Source: Mycolicibacterium komanii
Lineage (GTDB): Bacteria > Actinomycetota > Actinomycetes > Mycobacteriales > Mycobacteriaceae
DNA length: 64,000 nucleotides
Reading direction: 5' to 3'
Assembly (NCBI RefSeq): GCF_001050035.1
Contig: NZ_CVTA01000014.1
Coordinates: 16,902 to 80,901 of the forward strand
The position numbers were made by a program, and so were the translations under genes. The notes beneath the pieces are model-generated. The model saw only the letters and a program-made list of their open reading frames with translations. It did no database searches and had not been told where the DNA came from. Shown here piece by piece: positions 41,504 to 50,363 of this stretch. The stretch's first letter is position 1, and every line of letters begins with the position of its first letter.

Positions 41504-42580
41504 ATGTCATCCAACGGAGAGGTGCGGGTCGCGATTGTCGGCGTGGGCAACTGCGCGTCGTCGCTCGTACAGGGCGTGCAGTACTACCACGATGCCGACG
41601 AGACGGCGACCGTGCCCGGCCTGATGCATGTGCGCCTCGGCCCCTACCACGTGCGCGACGTCAGGTTCGTCGCCGCCTTCGACGTCGACGCCAAGAAGGT
41701 CGGCTTCGACCTGTCCGAGGCGATCTTCGCGTCGGAGAACAACACCATCAAGATCGCCGACGTGCCGCCGCTGAACGTCACCGTGCAGCGCGGCCCGACC
41801 CTCGACGGCATCGGCAAGTACTACGCCGACACCATCGAGGTCTCCGACTCCGATCCGGTCGACGTCATCAAGGCGCTCAAGGACGCCGAGGTCGACGTCC
41901 TGGTGTCCTACCTCCCGGTGGGCTCGGAGGAGGCCGACAAGTTCTACGCCCAGTGCGCGATCGACGCCGGAGTGGCATTCGTCAACGCGCTGCCGGTGTT
42001 CATCGCATCCGACCCGGAGTGGGCGAAGAAGTTCACCGACGCCGGGGTTCCGATCGTCGGCGACGACATCAAGAGCCAGATCGGCGCGACGATCACGCAC
42101 CGCGTGATGGCCAAGCTGTTCGAGGACCGCGGCGTGCAACTCGACCGCACCATGCAGCTCAACGTCGGCGGCAACATGGACTTCCTCAACATGCTCGAGC
42201 GCGAGCGGCTGGAGTCGAAGAAGATCTCCAAGACCCAGGCCGTGACCAGCAACCTGCAGCGCGAGTTCAAAACCAAGGACGTCCACATCGGCCCGTCCGA
42301 CCACGTCGGCTGGCTCGACGACCGCAAGTGGGCCTACGTCCGGCTCGAGGGCCGCGCGTTCGGCGACGTGCCGTTGAACCTCGAGTACAAGCTCGAGGTG
42401 TGGGACTCGCCGAACTCGGCCGGCGTCATCATCGACGCCGTGCGCGCCGCGAAGATCGCCAAGGACCGCGGCATCGGCGGGCCGGTCGAGGCGGCCTCGG
42501 CGTACCTGATGAAGAGCCCGCCCAAGCAGCTTCCGGACGACATCGCCCGGGCACAGCTCGAGACCTTCATCGAGGGCTGA
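41504..42580 (+). CDS. ino1: Inositol-1-phosphate synthase
   Basis: 358 residues. Converts glucose-6-phosphate to myo-inositol-1-phosphate with tightly bound NAD, the first step to mycothiol, phosphatidylinositol and PIM/LAM lipids. NAD motif [12 protein letters not shown] at residues 9-20; the active-site region has [15 protein letters not shown] (Lys) and [12 protein letters not shown], and the late strand [20 protein letters not shown]. Length matches the mycobacterial enzyme (about 367). ATG 41504 has an upstream AAGGGAAGAG. Second gene of a PadR-ino1 pair; a strong terminator follows at 42590. Confidence 0.96.
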   Translation: MSSNGEVRVAIVGVGNCASSLVQGVQYYHDADETATVPGLMHVRLGPYHVRDVRFVAAFDVDAKKVGFDLSEAIFASENNTIKIADVPPLNVTVQRGPTLDGIGKYYADTIEVSDSDPVDVIKALKDAEVDVLVSYLPVGSEEADKFYAQCAIDAGVAFVNALPVFIASDPEWAKKFTDAGVPIVGDDIKSQIGATITHRVMAKLFEDRGVQLDRTMQLNVGGNMDFLNMLERERLESKKISKTQAVTSNLQREFKTKDVHIGPSDHVGWLDDRKWAYVRLEGRAFGDVPLNLEYKLEVWDSPNSAGVIIDAVRAAKIAKDRGIGGPVEAASAYLMKSPPKQLPDDIARAQLETFIEG

Positions 42581-42589
42581 CTCTCTTCC

Positions 42590-42644
42590 CGCGATTTGTG
42601 GAGTCCCGCCGGCGCGTAGCGCCGCTGGGGCTCCACATTTCGCG
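42590..42644 (+). terminator. Intrinsic terminator after ino1
   Basis: CGCGATTTGTGGAGTCCC... (42590-42615) pairs with ...GGGGCTCCACATTTCGCG (42619-42644) in a stem of up to 26 pairs with few mismatches and a 3-base loop. TTTTGTAGGGTTTTT follows on the plus strand, giving a near-classical T-rich tail. Confidence 0.85.
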
Positions 42645-42662
42645 TTTTGTAGGGTTTTTCCC

Positions 42663-43562
42663 GTGAGCGAGATATCCGCAGACGACGAACTGGCAGCGCT
42701 CGACGAGTTCATCTTCCTCGAGGAGAACGCGCGGCAGGCCGGTGTCGAGGCGGTGCCGCGCGCCGAGCGCATCGACTCCGGTTCCATCAGCGCGCTGAAG
42801 TTCGGTGAGGCGTCGCCGCGGGTGGTGTTCCTGCACGGCGGCGGTCAGAACGCGCACACCTGGGACACCGTGATCGTCGGCCTCGGTGAACCGGCGCTCG
42901 CCGTCGATCTCCCCGGACACGGTCGATCGGCCTGGCGCGAGGACGGCGACTACGGGCCGAAGAGCAACGCCGTCGCGATCGAGCCCGTCGTGCGTTCACT
43001 GGCCTCGCAGGCCGATCTCGTCGTCGGGATGTCCTTGGGCGGCCTGACCGCGTTGCGACTGGCCGTGGAGTCGCCGGACCTGGTGCGCCGGCTGGTGCTC
43101 GTCGACGTAACGCCGTCGGCGCCCGAGCGGCACACCGAGATGACCGACGCGCAGAAGGGCACCGTCGCCCTGGTGCAGGGCGATCGCATCTTCCCCTCGT
43201 TCGACGCGATGCTGCAGAAGACCGTCGCCGCGGCGCCGCACCGCGACCGGGAGTCGTTGCGGCGCGGCGTGTTCCACAACGCCCGCCGGCTCGAGGACGG
43301 CACATGGACCTGGCGTTACGACGAGATGCGCAAGGGTGAGGGGTTCGAGGGGCTGTGGGACGACGTTCCGCGGCTGGAGGTCACGACGACCTTGGTGCGC
43401 GGCGCCAACTCGTTCTTCGTCAACGACGACGACGCGGCCGAGTTCGCCCGTCGCGCACCGGGATTCAAGGACGTGCTTACCGTCGAGGACTCCGGACACT
43501 CGGTGCAGAGCGATCAGCCGCGCAAGTTGATCGAGATCCTGCGGTCGGTGCTCGCCGAGTAG
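42663..43562 (+). CDS. Alpha/beta hydrolase, Rv0045c-like esterase
   Basis: 299 residues. Oxyanion strand VVFLHGGGQNAHTW, nucleophile elbow GMSLGGLTALRLA (Ser), His in EDSGHSVQSDQP. The M. tuberculosis homologue Rv0045c is a structurally solved esterase active on short and branched acyl esters. GTG 42663 lies right after the ino1 terminator T-run, so its promoter must overlap the end of ino1. Followed 63 bases later by the LLM oxidoreductase on the same strand. Confidence 0.9.
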   Translation: MSEISADDELAALDEFIFLEENARQAGVEAVPRAERIDSGSISALKFGEASPRVVFLHGGGQNAHTWDTVIVGLGEPALAVDLPGHGRSAWREDGDYGPKSNAVAIEPVVRSLASQADLVVGMSLGGLTALRLAVESPDLVRRLVLVDVTPSAPERHTEMTDAQKGTVALVQGDRIFPSFDAMLQKTVAAAPHRDRESLRRGVFHNARRLEDGTWTWRYDEMRKGEGFEGLWDDVPRLEVTTTLVRGANSFFVNDDDAAEFARRAPGFKDVLTVEDSGHSVQSDQPRKLIEILRSVLAE

Positions 43563-43625
43563 TCGATTCCACTCGACGCTTCGGGAACGGGAATATCGTG
43601 GCGTGATCTGGGTTACAGATATGTC

Positions 43626-44426
43626 GTGAGCTATCCAATCCGCATCGGCGTGCAGCTGCAGCCGCAACATTCCCCGAAGTACAGCCATATCCGCGACGCG
43701 GTCCGAAGGTGTGAGGACCTCGGTGTCGACGTCGCCTTCAACTGGGACCACTTCTTCCCGCTCTACGGCGACCCCGACGGCGCCCACTACGAATGCTGGA
43801 CCATGCTCGGCGCCTGGGCCGAGCAGACGTCGCGCATCGAGATCGGCGCGCTTGTTACGTGCAACTCGTACCGCAATCCCGAGCTGCTGGCCGACATGGC
43901 CCGCACCGTCGACCACATCAGCGACGGCCGCCTGATCCTGGGCATCGGTTCGGGTTGGAAGCAGAAGGATTACGACGAGTACGGTTACGAGTTCGGCACC
44001 GCCGGTAGCCGGCTCGACGACCTGGCCGCGGCCATGCCCCGCATCACGTCGCGGCTCTCCAAGCTTAACCCGCAGCCCACCCGCGACATCCCCGTCCTGA
44101 TCGGCGGCGGCGGTGAGAAGAAGACCTTGCGCCTGGTCGCGGAGTACGGCGACATCTGGCACAGCTTCTCCGACAGCAGCGAATATCCGCGCAAGGCCGA
44201 GGTTTTGGCCGGACACTGCGCCGACGTGGGTCGCGATCCGCAGGCCATCGAACGCTCTGCCGGCGTGTCGGGCAAGACGGCCGAGGCGCTGATCGGCGAG
44301 GCCGAAGCGCTCGCCTCACTCGGGGTCACGATGCTGACCGTCGGGGTCAACGGGCCCGACTACGACCTGTCCGAGGCCGAGGCGCTGGTGCGGTGGCGCG
44401 ACCGCCGCCGAAATGAAGGCGGCTGA
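43626..44426 (+). CDS. LLM-class F420-dependent oxidoreductase (Rv0044c-like)
   Basis: 266 residues with a luciferase-like TIM barrel. MSYPIRIGVQLQPQHSPKYS at the start, FNWDHFFPLYGD, RIEIGALVTCNSYRNPELLA and LILGIGSGWKQKDYDEYGYE are typical of the LLM F420 family, which uses reduced F420 instead of FMN in mycobacteria. Substrate unknown. GTG start. Likely read with the esterase upstream and perhaps with the GntR gene 52 bases downstream. Confidence 0.88.
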   Translation: MSYPIRIGVQLQPQHSPKYSHIRDAVRRCEDLGVDVAFNWDHFFPLYGDPDGAHYECWTMLGAWAEQTSRIEIGALVTCNSYRNPELLADMARTVDHISDGRLILGIGSGWKQKDYDEYGYEFGTAGSRLDDLAAAMPRITSRLSKLNPQPTRDIPVLIGGGGEKKTLRLVAEYGDIWHSFSDSSEYPRKAEVLAGHCADVGRDPQAIERSAGVSGKTAEALIGEAEALASLGVTMLTVGVNGPDYDLSEAEALVRWRDRRRNEGG

Positions 44427-44478
44427 AGCGGCGTAACCCCTCCCGGTTGGGCGTGCTGCGTGAGAGACTGTCGCCGCC

Positions 44479-45156
44479 ATGCCCAAGAAGTATGGGGTCA
44501 AGGAAAAAGACCTTGTGGTCGCGCACGTCGTGAACCTGGTCCTGACCGGCAAACTGCGGTCGGGCGATCGGATCGACCGCAACGAGATCGCGCAGGAACT
44601 CGGGTTGTCACGCGTGCCGATTCAAGAGGCCGTCGTGCAGATGGAACACGACGGCATCTTGTCCACCCGCTATCACCGCGGCGCCTTCGTCGAACGCTTC
44701 GATGAGGCGTTCGTCCGCGAACACCACGAACTGCACGGGTTCCTGACCGGGATGGCCTCCGCACGCGCCGCCGCCGATCCGGAGCACCGCGTGGTGGGCA
44801 GGCTGGGCACGTTGACCGACACCCTGCGCAGCACCCGTGACTCACGCGCCTTCTACGACGCGGCCTGGCAGTACCGCACCGCGATCACCGACGAGTACGC
44901 GGGCCCGCGGCTGACGGCGTTGATCCGGTCGGTGCAGGCGTTCACGCCTCGCGCGTTCTGGGTTCAGTACCTCAGCGACCACGACGAGATGTTGCCGTTC
45001 TACGAGGACGAGACGGCCGCGATCGGTCGTGGCGACGAGGAGGGCGCACGCAGCGCGTGTGTTTCCCGCAGTGAGGCGATGGGCCGCATCATGGTCAACG
45101 AACTGGTGCGACGGGGAGTGCTGCGCGGGGCGGGCGCCTCGTCGGTTGCGTTCTGA
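44479..45156 (+). CDS. GntR-family regulator, FCD type (Rv0043c-like)
   Basis: 225 residues. The winged helix (about 10-75) has [20 protein letters not shown] and [19 protein letters not shown]. The FCD domain follows, with [31 protein letters not shown] and [16 protein letters not shown] near the end. ATG 44479. It matches Rv0043c by position. It may control the LLM oxidoreductase upstream or the amino-acid transporter downstream. Confidence 0.87.
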   Translation: MPKKYGVKEKDLVVAHVVNLVLTGKLRSGDRIDRNEIAQELGLSRVPIQEAVVQMEHDGILSTRYHRGAFVERFDEAFVREHHELHGFLTGMASARAAADPEHRVVGRLGTLTDTLRSTRDSRAFYDAAWQYRTAITDEYAGPRLTALIRSVQAFTPRAFWVQYLSDHDEMLPFYEDETAAIGRGDEEGARSACVSRSEAMGRIMVNELVRRGVLRGAGASSVAF

Positions 45157-45192
45157 TCGAGCCCAAGTCGGCGTAACCGCGCCGCTGCCGGT

Positions 45193-45198
45193 TACGTT
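45193..45198 (+). promoter_or_regulatory. Candidate -10 box, leaderless promoter of amino-acid transporter
   Basis: TACGTT (TANNNT) lies 6 bases before ATG 45205 with no ribosome-binding site, the leaderless layout. Confidence 0.4.
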
Positions 45199-45204
45199 GC
45201 TCAG

Positions 45205-46989
45205 ATGACCCCGTTCGTGCGGCTCTGCAGAACGTCCGCCGTGGCGCTCGTGGCGGTGTTGGTGACCGGCGTCGGCCTGGCCGGGCCCGCGCACGCCAAC
45301 GTCGACCAGTGCGCACCACCCGGCGTCGAGAGCGCCAGCGCCCTGCCGACCAACCTGGCCGCCGCGGCGACCGGCCCCGAGGAGGACCGCTACACCACCC
45401 CCGGCGTCGAACCCCTGTCGGCGATCAACGTCGACGCACTGGGGCTGATCCAGCCCGGCACCCTGACCGTGGGCACCCTGTCGGATGCGCCGCCGAGCAT
45501 CTGCATCAACTCGGCGGGCCAGTTCACCGGATTCGACAACGAGGTGCTGCGCGCCGTCGCCGACAAACTCGGCCTGCGGATCAACTTCGTCGGCACCGAA
45601 TTCTCCGGCCTGCTGGCGCAGGTCGCGGCGCGACGCTTCGACGTGGGGTCCTCGTCGATCACCACGACCGAACCGCGGCGCCGCACGGTCGGTTTCACCA
45701 ACGGCTATGACTTCGGCTACTTTTCGCTCGTCGTGCCCACCGGCTCGCCGATCACCGGCTTCGACAAGCTGGGCCCAGGACAGCGCATCGGCGTGGTGCA
45801 GGGCACTGTGCAGGAGTCGTACGTCATCGACACGCTGCACTTGCAGCCGGTCAAGTACCCCGACTACAACACCGTCTACGCGAGCCTGAAGACGCGGCAG
45901 ATCGACGCGTGGGTGGCACCGTCGCAGCAGGCGTCGGGCACCGTGCAGCCGGGTGATCCGGCCGAGATCATCGAAAACACGTTCAGCTTGGACAATTTCG
46001 TCGCCTGGGCGGTGGCCAAGGAGAACCGGCCGCTGATCGACGCGTTGAATTCCGGGCTGGACGCGGTGATCGCCGACGGCACGTGGGCGCGGCTGTACTC
46101 GGAGTGGGTACCCCGCGCGCTGCCGCCGGGATGGAAGCCGGGTTCGAAGGCCGCTCCCCCGCCGCAGCTGCCGGACTTCAACGCGATCGCCGCGGAGAAT
46201 CAGCAGGCGCCGTCGTCCGGGCCCGCGGCCCCGAAATCGGTGTTGGCGCAACTGAAAGACGCGTTCCTCAACTGGGACCTGTACCGTCAGGCCGTTCCGG
46301 ATCTGCTCAAGACCGGCCTGCCGAACACCCTGATCCTGACGGTCAGCGCCGCCGTCATCGGGCTGGTGCTGGGAATGCTACTGGCGGTCGCGGGAATCTC
46401 GCGGCACCGCTGGCTGCGCTGGCCTGCGCGGGTGTACACCGACATCTTCCGCGGGCTGCCCGAGGTGGTCATCATTCTGCTGATCGGTCTCGGGGTCGGC
46501 CCGGTCGTGGGTGGGCTGACCGGCAACAACCCCTACCCGCTGGGCATCGCGGCGCTGGGCCTGATGGCCGCGGCTTACGTCGGTGAGATCTTCCGGTCGG
46601 GCATCCAGAGCGTCGAACCGGGTCAACTGGAAGCCTCACGCGCACTGGGCTTCTCGTATACCTCGTCTATGCGGCTGGTGGTGGTGCCCCAGGGTGTGCG
46701 GCGGGTGCTGCCGGCCCTGATGAACCAGTTCATCTCGCTGCTGAAGGCCTCGTCGCTGGTGTACTTCCTGGGTCTGGTGGCCAACCAGCGTGAGCTGTTC
46801 CAGGTCGGGCGCGACCTCAACGCCCAGACCGGCAACCTGTCGCCGCTGGTGGCCGCGGGCTTGTTCTACCTGCTGTTGACGGTGCCGCTGACGCATCTGG
46901 TCAACTACATCGACAACCGCCTGCGTCGGGGACGAAAACCCTCCGAGGAGGATCCGCTTCCGGTGGCCGCGTCCCAGGAGATGATCTGA
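45205..46989 (+). CDS. Amino-acid ABC transporter, fused binding protein and permease
   Basis: 594 residues. Signal peptide (1-32, ending GPAHA). Residues about 75-320 are a family 3 solute-binding domain: FTGFDNEVLRAVADKLGL, VGSSSITTTEPRR, IGVVQGTVQESY. A linker leads to a HisM/GlnP-type permease (about 360-590) with SYTSSMRLVVVPQGVRRVLP just after the EAA-type region LEASRALGF. The fusion tethers the receptor to its channel, a known variant in actinobacteria. It should import polar or basic amino acids. The following ATPase gene starts within its stop codon (TGATG). Confidence 0.9.
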   Translation: MTPFVRLCRTSAVALVAVLVTGVGLAGPAHANVDQCAPPGVESASALPTNLAAAATGPEEDRYTTPGVEPLSAINVDALGLIQPGTLTVGTLSDAPPSICINSAGQFTGFDNEVLRAVADKLGLRINFVGTEFSGLLAQVAARRFDVGSSSITTTEPRRRTVGFTNGYDFGYFSLVVPTGSPITGFDKLGPGQRIGVVQGTVQESYVIDTLHLQPVKYPDYNTVYASLKTRQIDAWVAPSQQASGTVQPGDPAEIIENTFSLDNFVAWAVAKENRPLIDALNSGLDAVIADGTWARLYSEWVPRALPPGWKPGSKAAPPPQLPDFNAIAAENQQAPSSGPAAPKSVLAQLKDAFLNWDLYRQAVPDLLKTGLPNTLILTVSAAVIGLVLGMLLAVAGISRHRWLRWPARVYTDIFRGLPEVVIILLIGLGVGPVVGGLTGNNPYPLGIAALGLMAAAYVGEIFRSGIQSVEPGQLEASRALGFSYTSSMRLVVVPQGVRRVLPALMNQFISLLKASSLVYFLGLVANQRELFQVGRDLNAQTGNLSPLVAAGLFYLLLTVPLTHLVNYIDNRLRRGRKPSEEDPLPVAASQEMI

Positions 46990-47732
46990 TGAGCGCGCCG
47001 AGCTTCGATCCGGTGTCGTTGAGCGCCAACGACATCCATCTCGCGTTCGGTCCGAACCCGGTGTTGCGGGGGGTGGACATCGATGTGCCTGCGGGCACGA
47101 CCACGGCGGTGATCGGGCCGTCGGGGTCGGGGAAGTCCACACTGTTGCGGACGCTGAACCGGTTGTACGAACCCGACCGCGGCGACATCCTGCTCGACGG
47201 TCGTTCGGTGCTCGGCGACAATCCCGACCAGTTGCGCCAACGCATCGGGATGGTCTTCCAGAGTTTCAACCTGTTCCCCCACCGCAGCGTGCTGGACAAC
47301 GTGACGCTCGCGCCGCGCAAGCTCAAACGGCTCAGCGCCGACGAGGCCCGTGAGCTCGGGCTGGCGCAACTGGACCGCGTCGGCCTGCGCAACAAGGCCG
47401 ACGTGCGGCCGACCACGTTGTCCGGCGGACAACAGCAGCGGGTGGCCATCGCACGGGCCTTGGCGATGGCGCCGCAGGTGATGTTCTTCGACGAGGCGAC
47501 GTCGGCACTCGACCCCGAGTTGGTCAAGGGCATCCTCGCGCTGATCGCCGACCTCGGGGCCGACGGGATGACGATGGTCGTGGTGACCCACGAGATGGGC
47601 TTCGCCCGGTCGACGTCGGACGCGGTCGTGTTCATGGACTACGGCAAGGTGGTCGAGGCCGGCCCGCCGGAGCGGATCTTCGAGGCGGCTGAGACCGAAC
47701 GCCTGCAGCGGTTCCTGTCACAGGTGCTCTGA
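46989..47732 (+). CDS. Amino-acid ABC transporter ATPase (GlnQ-like)
   Basis: 247 residues. Walker A IGPSGSGKST, Q-loop VFQSFNLFPHRSVLDNV, signature LSGGQQQRVAIARALAM, Walker B VMFFDEATSALDPEL, switch VVVTHEMGFARS: all as in the GlnQ/HisP family. ATG 46989 overlaps the stop of the receptor-permease gene by one base, so the two products form one importer. Not followed by another transporter gene. Confidence 0.93.
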   Translation: MSAPSFDPVSLSANDIHLAFGPNPVLRGVDIDVPAGTTTAVIGPSGSGKSTLLRTLNRLYEPDRGDILLDGRSVLGDNPDQLRQRIGMVFQSFNLFPHRSVLDNVTLAPRKLKRLSADEARELGLAQLDRVGLRNKADVRPTTLSGGQQQRVAIARALAMAPQVMFFDEATSALDPELVKGILALIADLGADGMTMVVVTHEMGFARSTSDAVVFMDYGKVVEAGPPERIFEAAETERLQRFLSQVL

Positions 47733-47802
47733 TCCGACGACTTTGAACTAACGCGTCCGTCACGCATCCTGGCACCGGCAGACAGGTTAGACTGCCGAAA
47801 TT

Positions 47803-48249
47803 ATGGCGGAAGTCGTGGAACCGCAGGTCGCGGAGCTGTCAGGAGAGCTGCAGCGGGTTCTCTCGCGGGTTTTCTCCGTTCTGCGGCGCAGCGACACCAG
47901 CCGCAACGACGCCGGTGACCTCACACTGGCCCAGCTGTCGATCCTGCTGACGCTGCTGGAGCAGGGCCCGATGCGGATGACCGATCTGGCCGCCCACGAA
48001 CGCGTCCGCACACCCACGACGACCGTCGCGATCCGCCGGCTGGAGAAGCTGGGCCTGGTGAAACGCTCCCGCGACCCGTCCGACCTGCGTGCGGTGCTCG
48101 TCGACATCACGCCGGAGGGCCGCGCCCAGCACCAGGAGGCCCTCGAAGTGCGGCGCGCGCATCTGGCCAGCCTGTTGGCGAAGTTGAGCCCCGAAGATCT
48201 CGAGACGCTGACCAAGGCCATCGATCCACTCGAGCGGTTGGCCGAGTAG
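47803..48249 (+). CDS. MarR-family regulator (Rv0042c-like)
   Basis: 148 residues. Winged helix core TLAQLSILLTLLEQGPMRMT, recognition region RVRTPTTTVAIRRLEKLGLV and wing KRSRDPSDLRAVLVDITPEG are MarR hallmarks; the ends form the dimer helices. A TAGACT -10 box at 47788-47793 lies 9 bases before ATG 47803. It converges on the glucosylglycerate hydrolase gene with 4 bases between. In M. tuberculosis the homologue lies directly next to leuS; here about 3 kb is inserted between. Confidence 0.9.
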   Translation: MAEVVEPQVAELSGELQRVLSRVFSVLRRSDTSRNDAGDLTLAQLSILLTLLEQGPMRMTDLAAHERVRTPTTTVAIRRLEKLGLVKRSRDPSDLRAVLVDITPEGRAQHQEALEVRRAHLASLLAKLSPEDLETLTKAIDPLERLAE

Positions 48250-48253
48250 CGAA

Positions 48254-49594
48254 CTATCCCAACCAGTCCAGGACCGCGGCCGCGGTCCACGACTGTTGCA
48301 TGCTGCCCAGCGGCTCGCCGGTGAACGGTTCGTAGTATTCGGCGAAGGTGCCGTCGCTGACCTGGCGCAGACCCTCCTGGCGCAGCAACCGGGCGCGTTC
48401 GGCCCAGCCGCGGCGCGCGAAGCACCAGGAGAACAGCCACGTCATCACCGGCCAGACCGGTCCGCGCCAGTATTCGCGCGGCCGGAAGTCCCGCGACACC
48501 GGCGACGTCGACGGGATGCTCGCGTACTTCAGGTCCGGATGCGTGCAGAATCGCGGGCCCTCGAGGAGTTTCACCAGGGCGCGTTCCTTGTCGTGCGGTA
48601 GCCCGCCGCACAGCAACGGAGCGAACTGCGCGACCGTCTCGGTGGCCACCCACTTACCGGTCCTGAGATCAAAATCCTTTGCGGCGCCGCTTCTCTCGTC
48701 AGTGGTGTCGATGACTCCCTCGCGGAACCGCTTACCCCATGCGTAGAGGTCGCGGACGTCGGCGCGGGGCCGGCCGTAGTCTTCGCCGATCTCGGCAAGC
48801 ACGTCGCATGCCACCGCGAGGATGGCCGAGACGAACACGTCCTCGACCGCGAAACTCATGACCTTGGGCAGCAATTCGTCGTCGTAGCGCGCCGACTTCA
48901 TCTCCTCCAACAGCCACAGGTAGCGGTCGTACTCGAGGTCGGATGGACGCTGGGTGGCGTCGGTGACGATCGCGTTGTCCTCGCGCTGGTATTCGGGCAC
49001 GTTGCCCGGAATGACGTTGGCGTACGCGCTGTCCCAGCGCGGCGAGTTGTCCATGCCGGACTCCCAGCCGTGGTACAGCGTGACGCGGCCGCGCTCCTTG
49101 GGGTCGCGGGCCTCGGCGAGCCAGCGGTGCCAGCGGACCAGATCCGACCAGCGCCGGTCGAGGAACGCCTCGGCGACGGCGCGGGTGGACCGACCGCGGG
49201 TGCGGGCGTGATCGAGGATGCGCTGCACGGCGATCGCGTGCACCGGCGGCTGGGTGATGCCCGAGGTGTGCCGGTTGCGCGGGGCGTGCGCGGCGAGCGC
49301 GGACGTGGCCCAGCGCGCCGGGCCGGGGAAATAGCCGTCGACGCCGTTGGCGAAGACGATGTGCGGGATCATCCCGTTGGTCCACTGCGCCGAGAGCAGC
49401 GTGTCGAGTTCGACGACGGCGCGCTCGACGCTCAGCGGTGCCAGCCCGATCGCAACGAACGCCGCGTCCCAGCTCCACATGTGCGGGTACAGCAGCGGGG
49501 CGGCGGTGGTCATGGTGCCCAGGTCATTGCCCCGCAGCAGGTATGCGGCGCGGGCCGCGAGCTGGGTCGGGGCGAAGCTGTGATCGATGGGCAT
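48254..49594 (-). CDS. ggh: Glucosylglycerate hydrolase, GH63 family
   Basis: About 446 residues with an (alpha/alpha)6 barrel, GH63. It closely resembles, from memory, the M. hassiacum glucosylglycerate hydrolase: RGNDLGTMTTAAPLLYPHMW, HGWESGMDNSPRWDSAYANV (catalytic Asp) and EYYEPFTGEPLGSMQQSW (catalytic Glu). That enzyme splits glucosylglycerate, a solute stored under nitrogen starvation, to glucose and glycerate on recovery. ATG 49594 gives the MPIDHSF start like the known enzyme; ATG 49603 is an alternative. It stands alone; divergent from the SDR gene. Found mainly in rapidly growing mycobacteria. Confidence 0.88.
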   Translation of the reverse strand: MPIDHSFAPTQLAARAAYLLRGNDLGTMTTAAPLLYPHMWSWDAAFVAIGLAPLSVERAVVELDTLLSAQWTNGMIPHIVFANGVDGYFPGPARWATSALAAHAPRNRHTSGITQPPVHAIAVQRILDHARTRGRSTRAVAEAFLDRRWSDLVRWHRWLAEARDPKERGRVTLYHGWESGMDNSPRWDSAYANVIPGNVPEYQREDNAIVTDATQRPSDLEYDRYLWLLEEMKSARYDDELLPKVMSFAVEDVFVSAILAVACDVLAEIGEDYGRPRADVRDLYAWGKRFREGVIDTTDERSGAAKDFDLRTGKWVATETVAQFAPLLCGGLPHDKERALVKLLEGPRFCTHPDLKYASIPSTSPVSRDFRPREYWRGPVWPVMTWLFSWCFARRGWAERARLLRQEGLRQVSDGTFAEYYEPFTGEPLGSMQQSWTAAAVLDWLG

Positions 49595-49635
49595 CGTGTC
49601 CATGATGCGACGGTTCGTCGCGAAACGCAGGTCGG

Positions 49636-49641
49636 TAGGGT
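49636..49641 (+). promoter_or_regulatory. Candidate -10 box, leaderless promoter of SDR gene
   Basis: TAGGGT (TANNNT) lies 6 bases before ATG 49648 with no ribosome-binding site. It is inside the 53-base divergent gap with the glucosylglycerate hydrolase gene. Confidence 0.45.
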
Positions 49642-49647
49642 TTCGAC

Positions 49648-50316
49648 ATGCCGACCGCGATGATCACGGGCGCCTCGCGAGGGCTCGGAACGGCGATCGC
49701 GCGGGCGCTCGCCGACAGCCACACGTTGTTCCTGGCGGGGCGGCCGTCGGCCGCGCTCGACGAGGTCGCCGCGGAGTTCGGTGCGACGACGTGGCCGATC
49801 GACCTGTCCGACGTGTCGAGTATCGAGGCCGCTGTCGAGCCGATCGTCGAACTCGATGTGCTGATCCACAACGCGGGGGTGGCGTTCCCGGGCCGGGTGG
49901 CCGAATCGACCGTCGACGAGTGGCGCACCACCATGGACGTCAATGTCATTGGGGCGGTGGCACTTACGCTCGCGCTGCTGCCGGCGTTGCGGGCCGCGCG
50001 CGGGCACGTGCTGTTCGTCAACTCGGGGTCGGGCATCAACGCGTCGCCGGGGCTGGCGTCGTATTCGGCGAGCAAGTTCGCGTTGCGGTCGTTCGCCGAC
50101 TCGCTGCGTAACGACGAACCGGCGCTGCGGGTGACATCGGTGCATCCGGGGCGGATCGCCACCGAGATGCAGGAGGGGCTGGTCGCCTACGAGGGCGGCG
50201 AGTACGACCCGTCGCGGTTCCTGAGCCCGGAAAGCGTGGCGAAGGTCATCGCCGACGCGGTGCACACCCCGCAGGACGCCCACGTGCACGAGGTCGTGGT
50301 CCGCCCCCGCAAGTAG
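49648..50316 (+). CDS. Short-chain dehydrogenase/reductase
   Basis: 222 residues, a short SDR. Motifs: ITGASRGLGTAIARALADSH, HNAGVAF, the Ser in FVNSGSGIN, YSASKFALRSF, and VHPGRIATEM. The NADP-type N-terminus and short length recall small cytosolic SDRs. Substrate unknown. Probably leaderless (TAGGGT box upstream). Its stop is one base before the first of two hairpin repeats, and it converges on the DUF559 gene. Confidence 0.87.
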   Translation: MPTAMITGASRGLGTAIARALADSHTLFLAGRPSAALDEVAAEFGATTWPIDLSDVSSIEAAVEPIVELDVLIHNAGVAFPGRVAESTVDEWRTTMDVNVIGAVALTLALLPALRAARGHVLFVNSGSGINASPGLASYSASKFALRSFADSLRNDEPALRVTSVHPGRIATEMQEGLVAYEGGEYDPSRFLSPESVAKVIADAVHTPQDAHVHEVVVRPRK

Positions 50317-50317
50317 T

Positions 50318-50363
50318 GATTTCGGTGCACTACCCATCGCTCAGCGACTGGTAGCGCACCGAA
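50318..50363. repeat. Hairpin repeat, copy 1
   Basis: A 46-base element with arms TTCGGTGCACTACC (50321-50334) and GGTAGCGCACCGAA (50350-50363), 13 of 14 pairing, and a loop ATCGCTCAGCGACT containing a smaller CGC/GCG dyad. The DUF559 stop codon lies in its loop. It matches copy 2 (51256-51301) at 42 of 46 positions, in the same orientation, 938 bases apart. It may also act as a terminator between the converging SDR and DUF559 genes. Confidence 0.8.
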
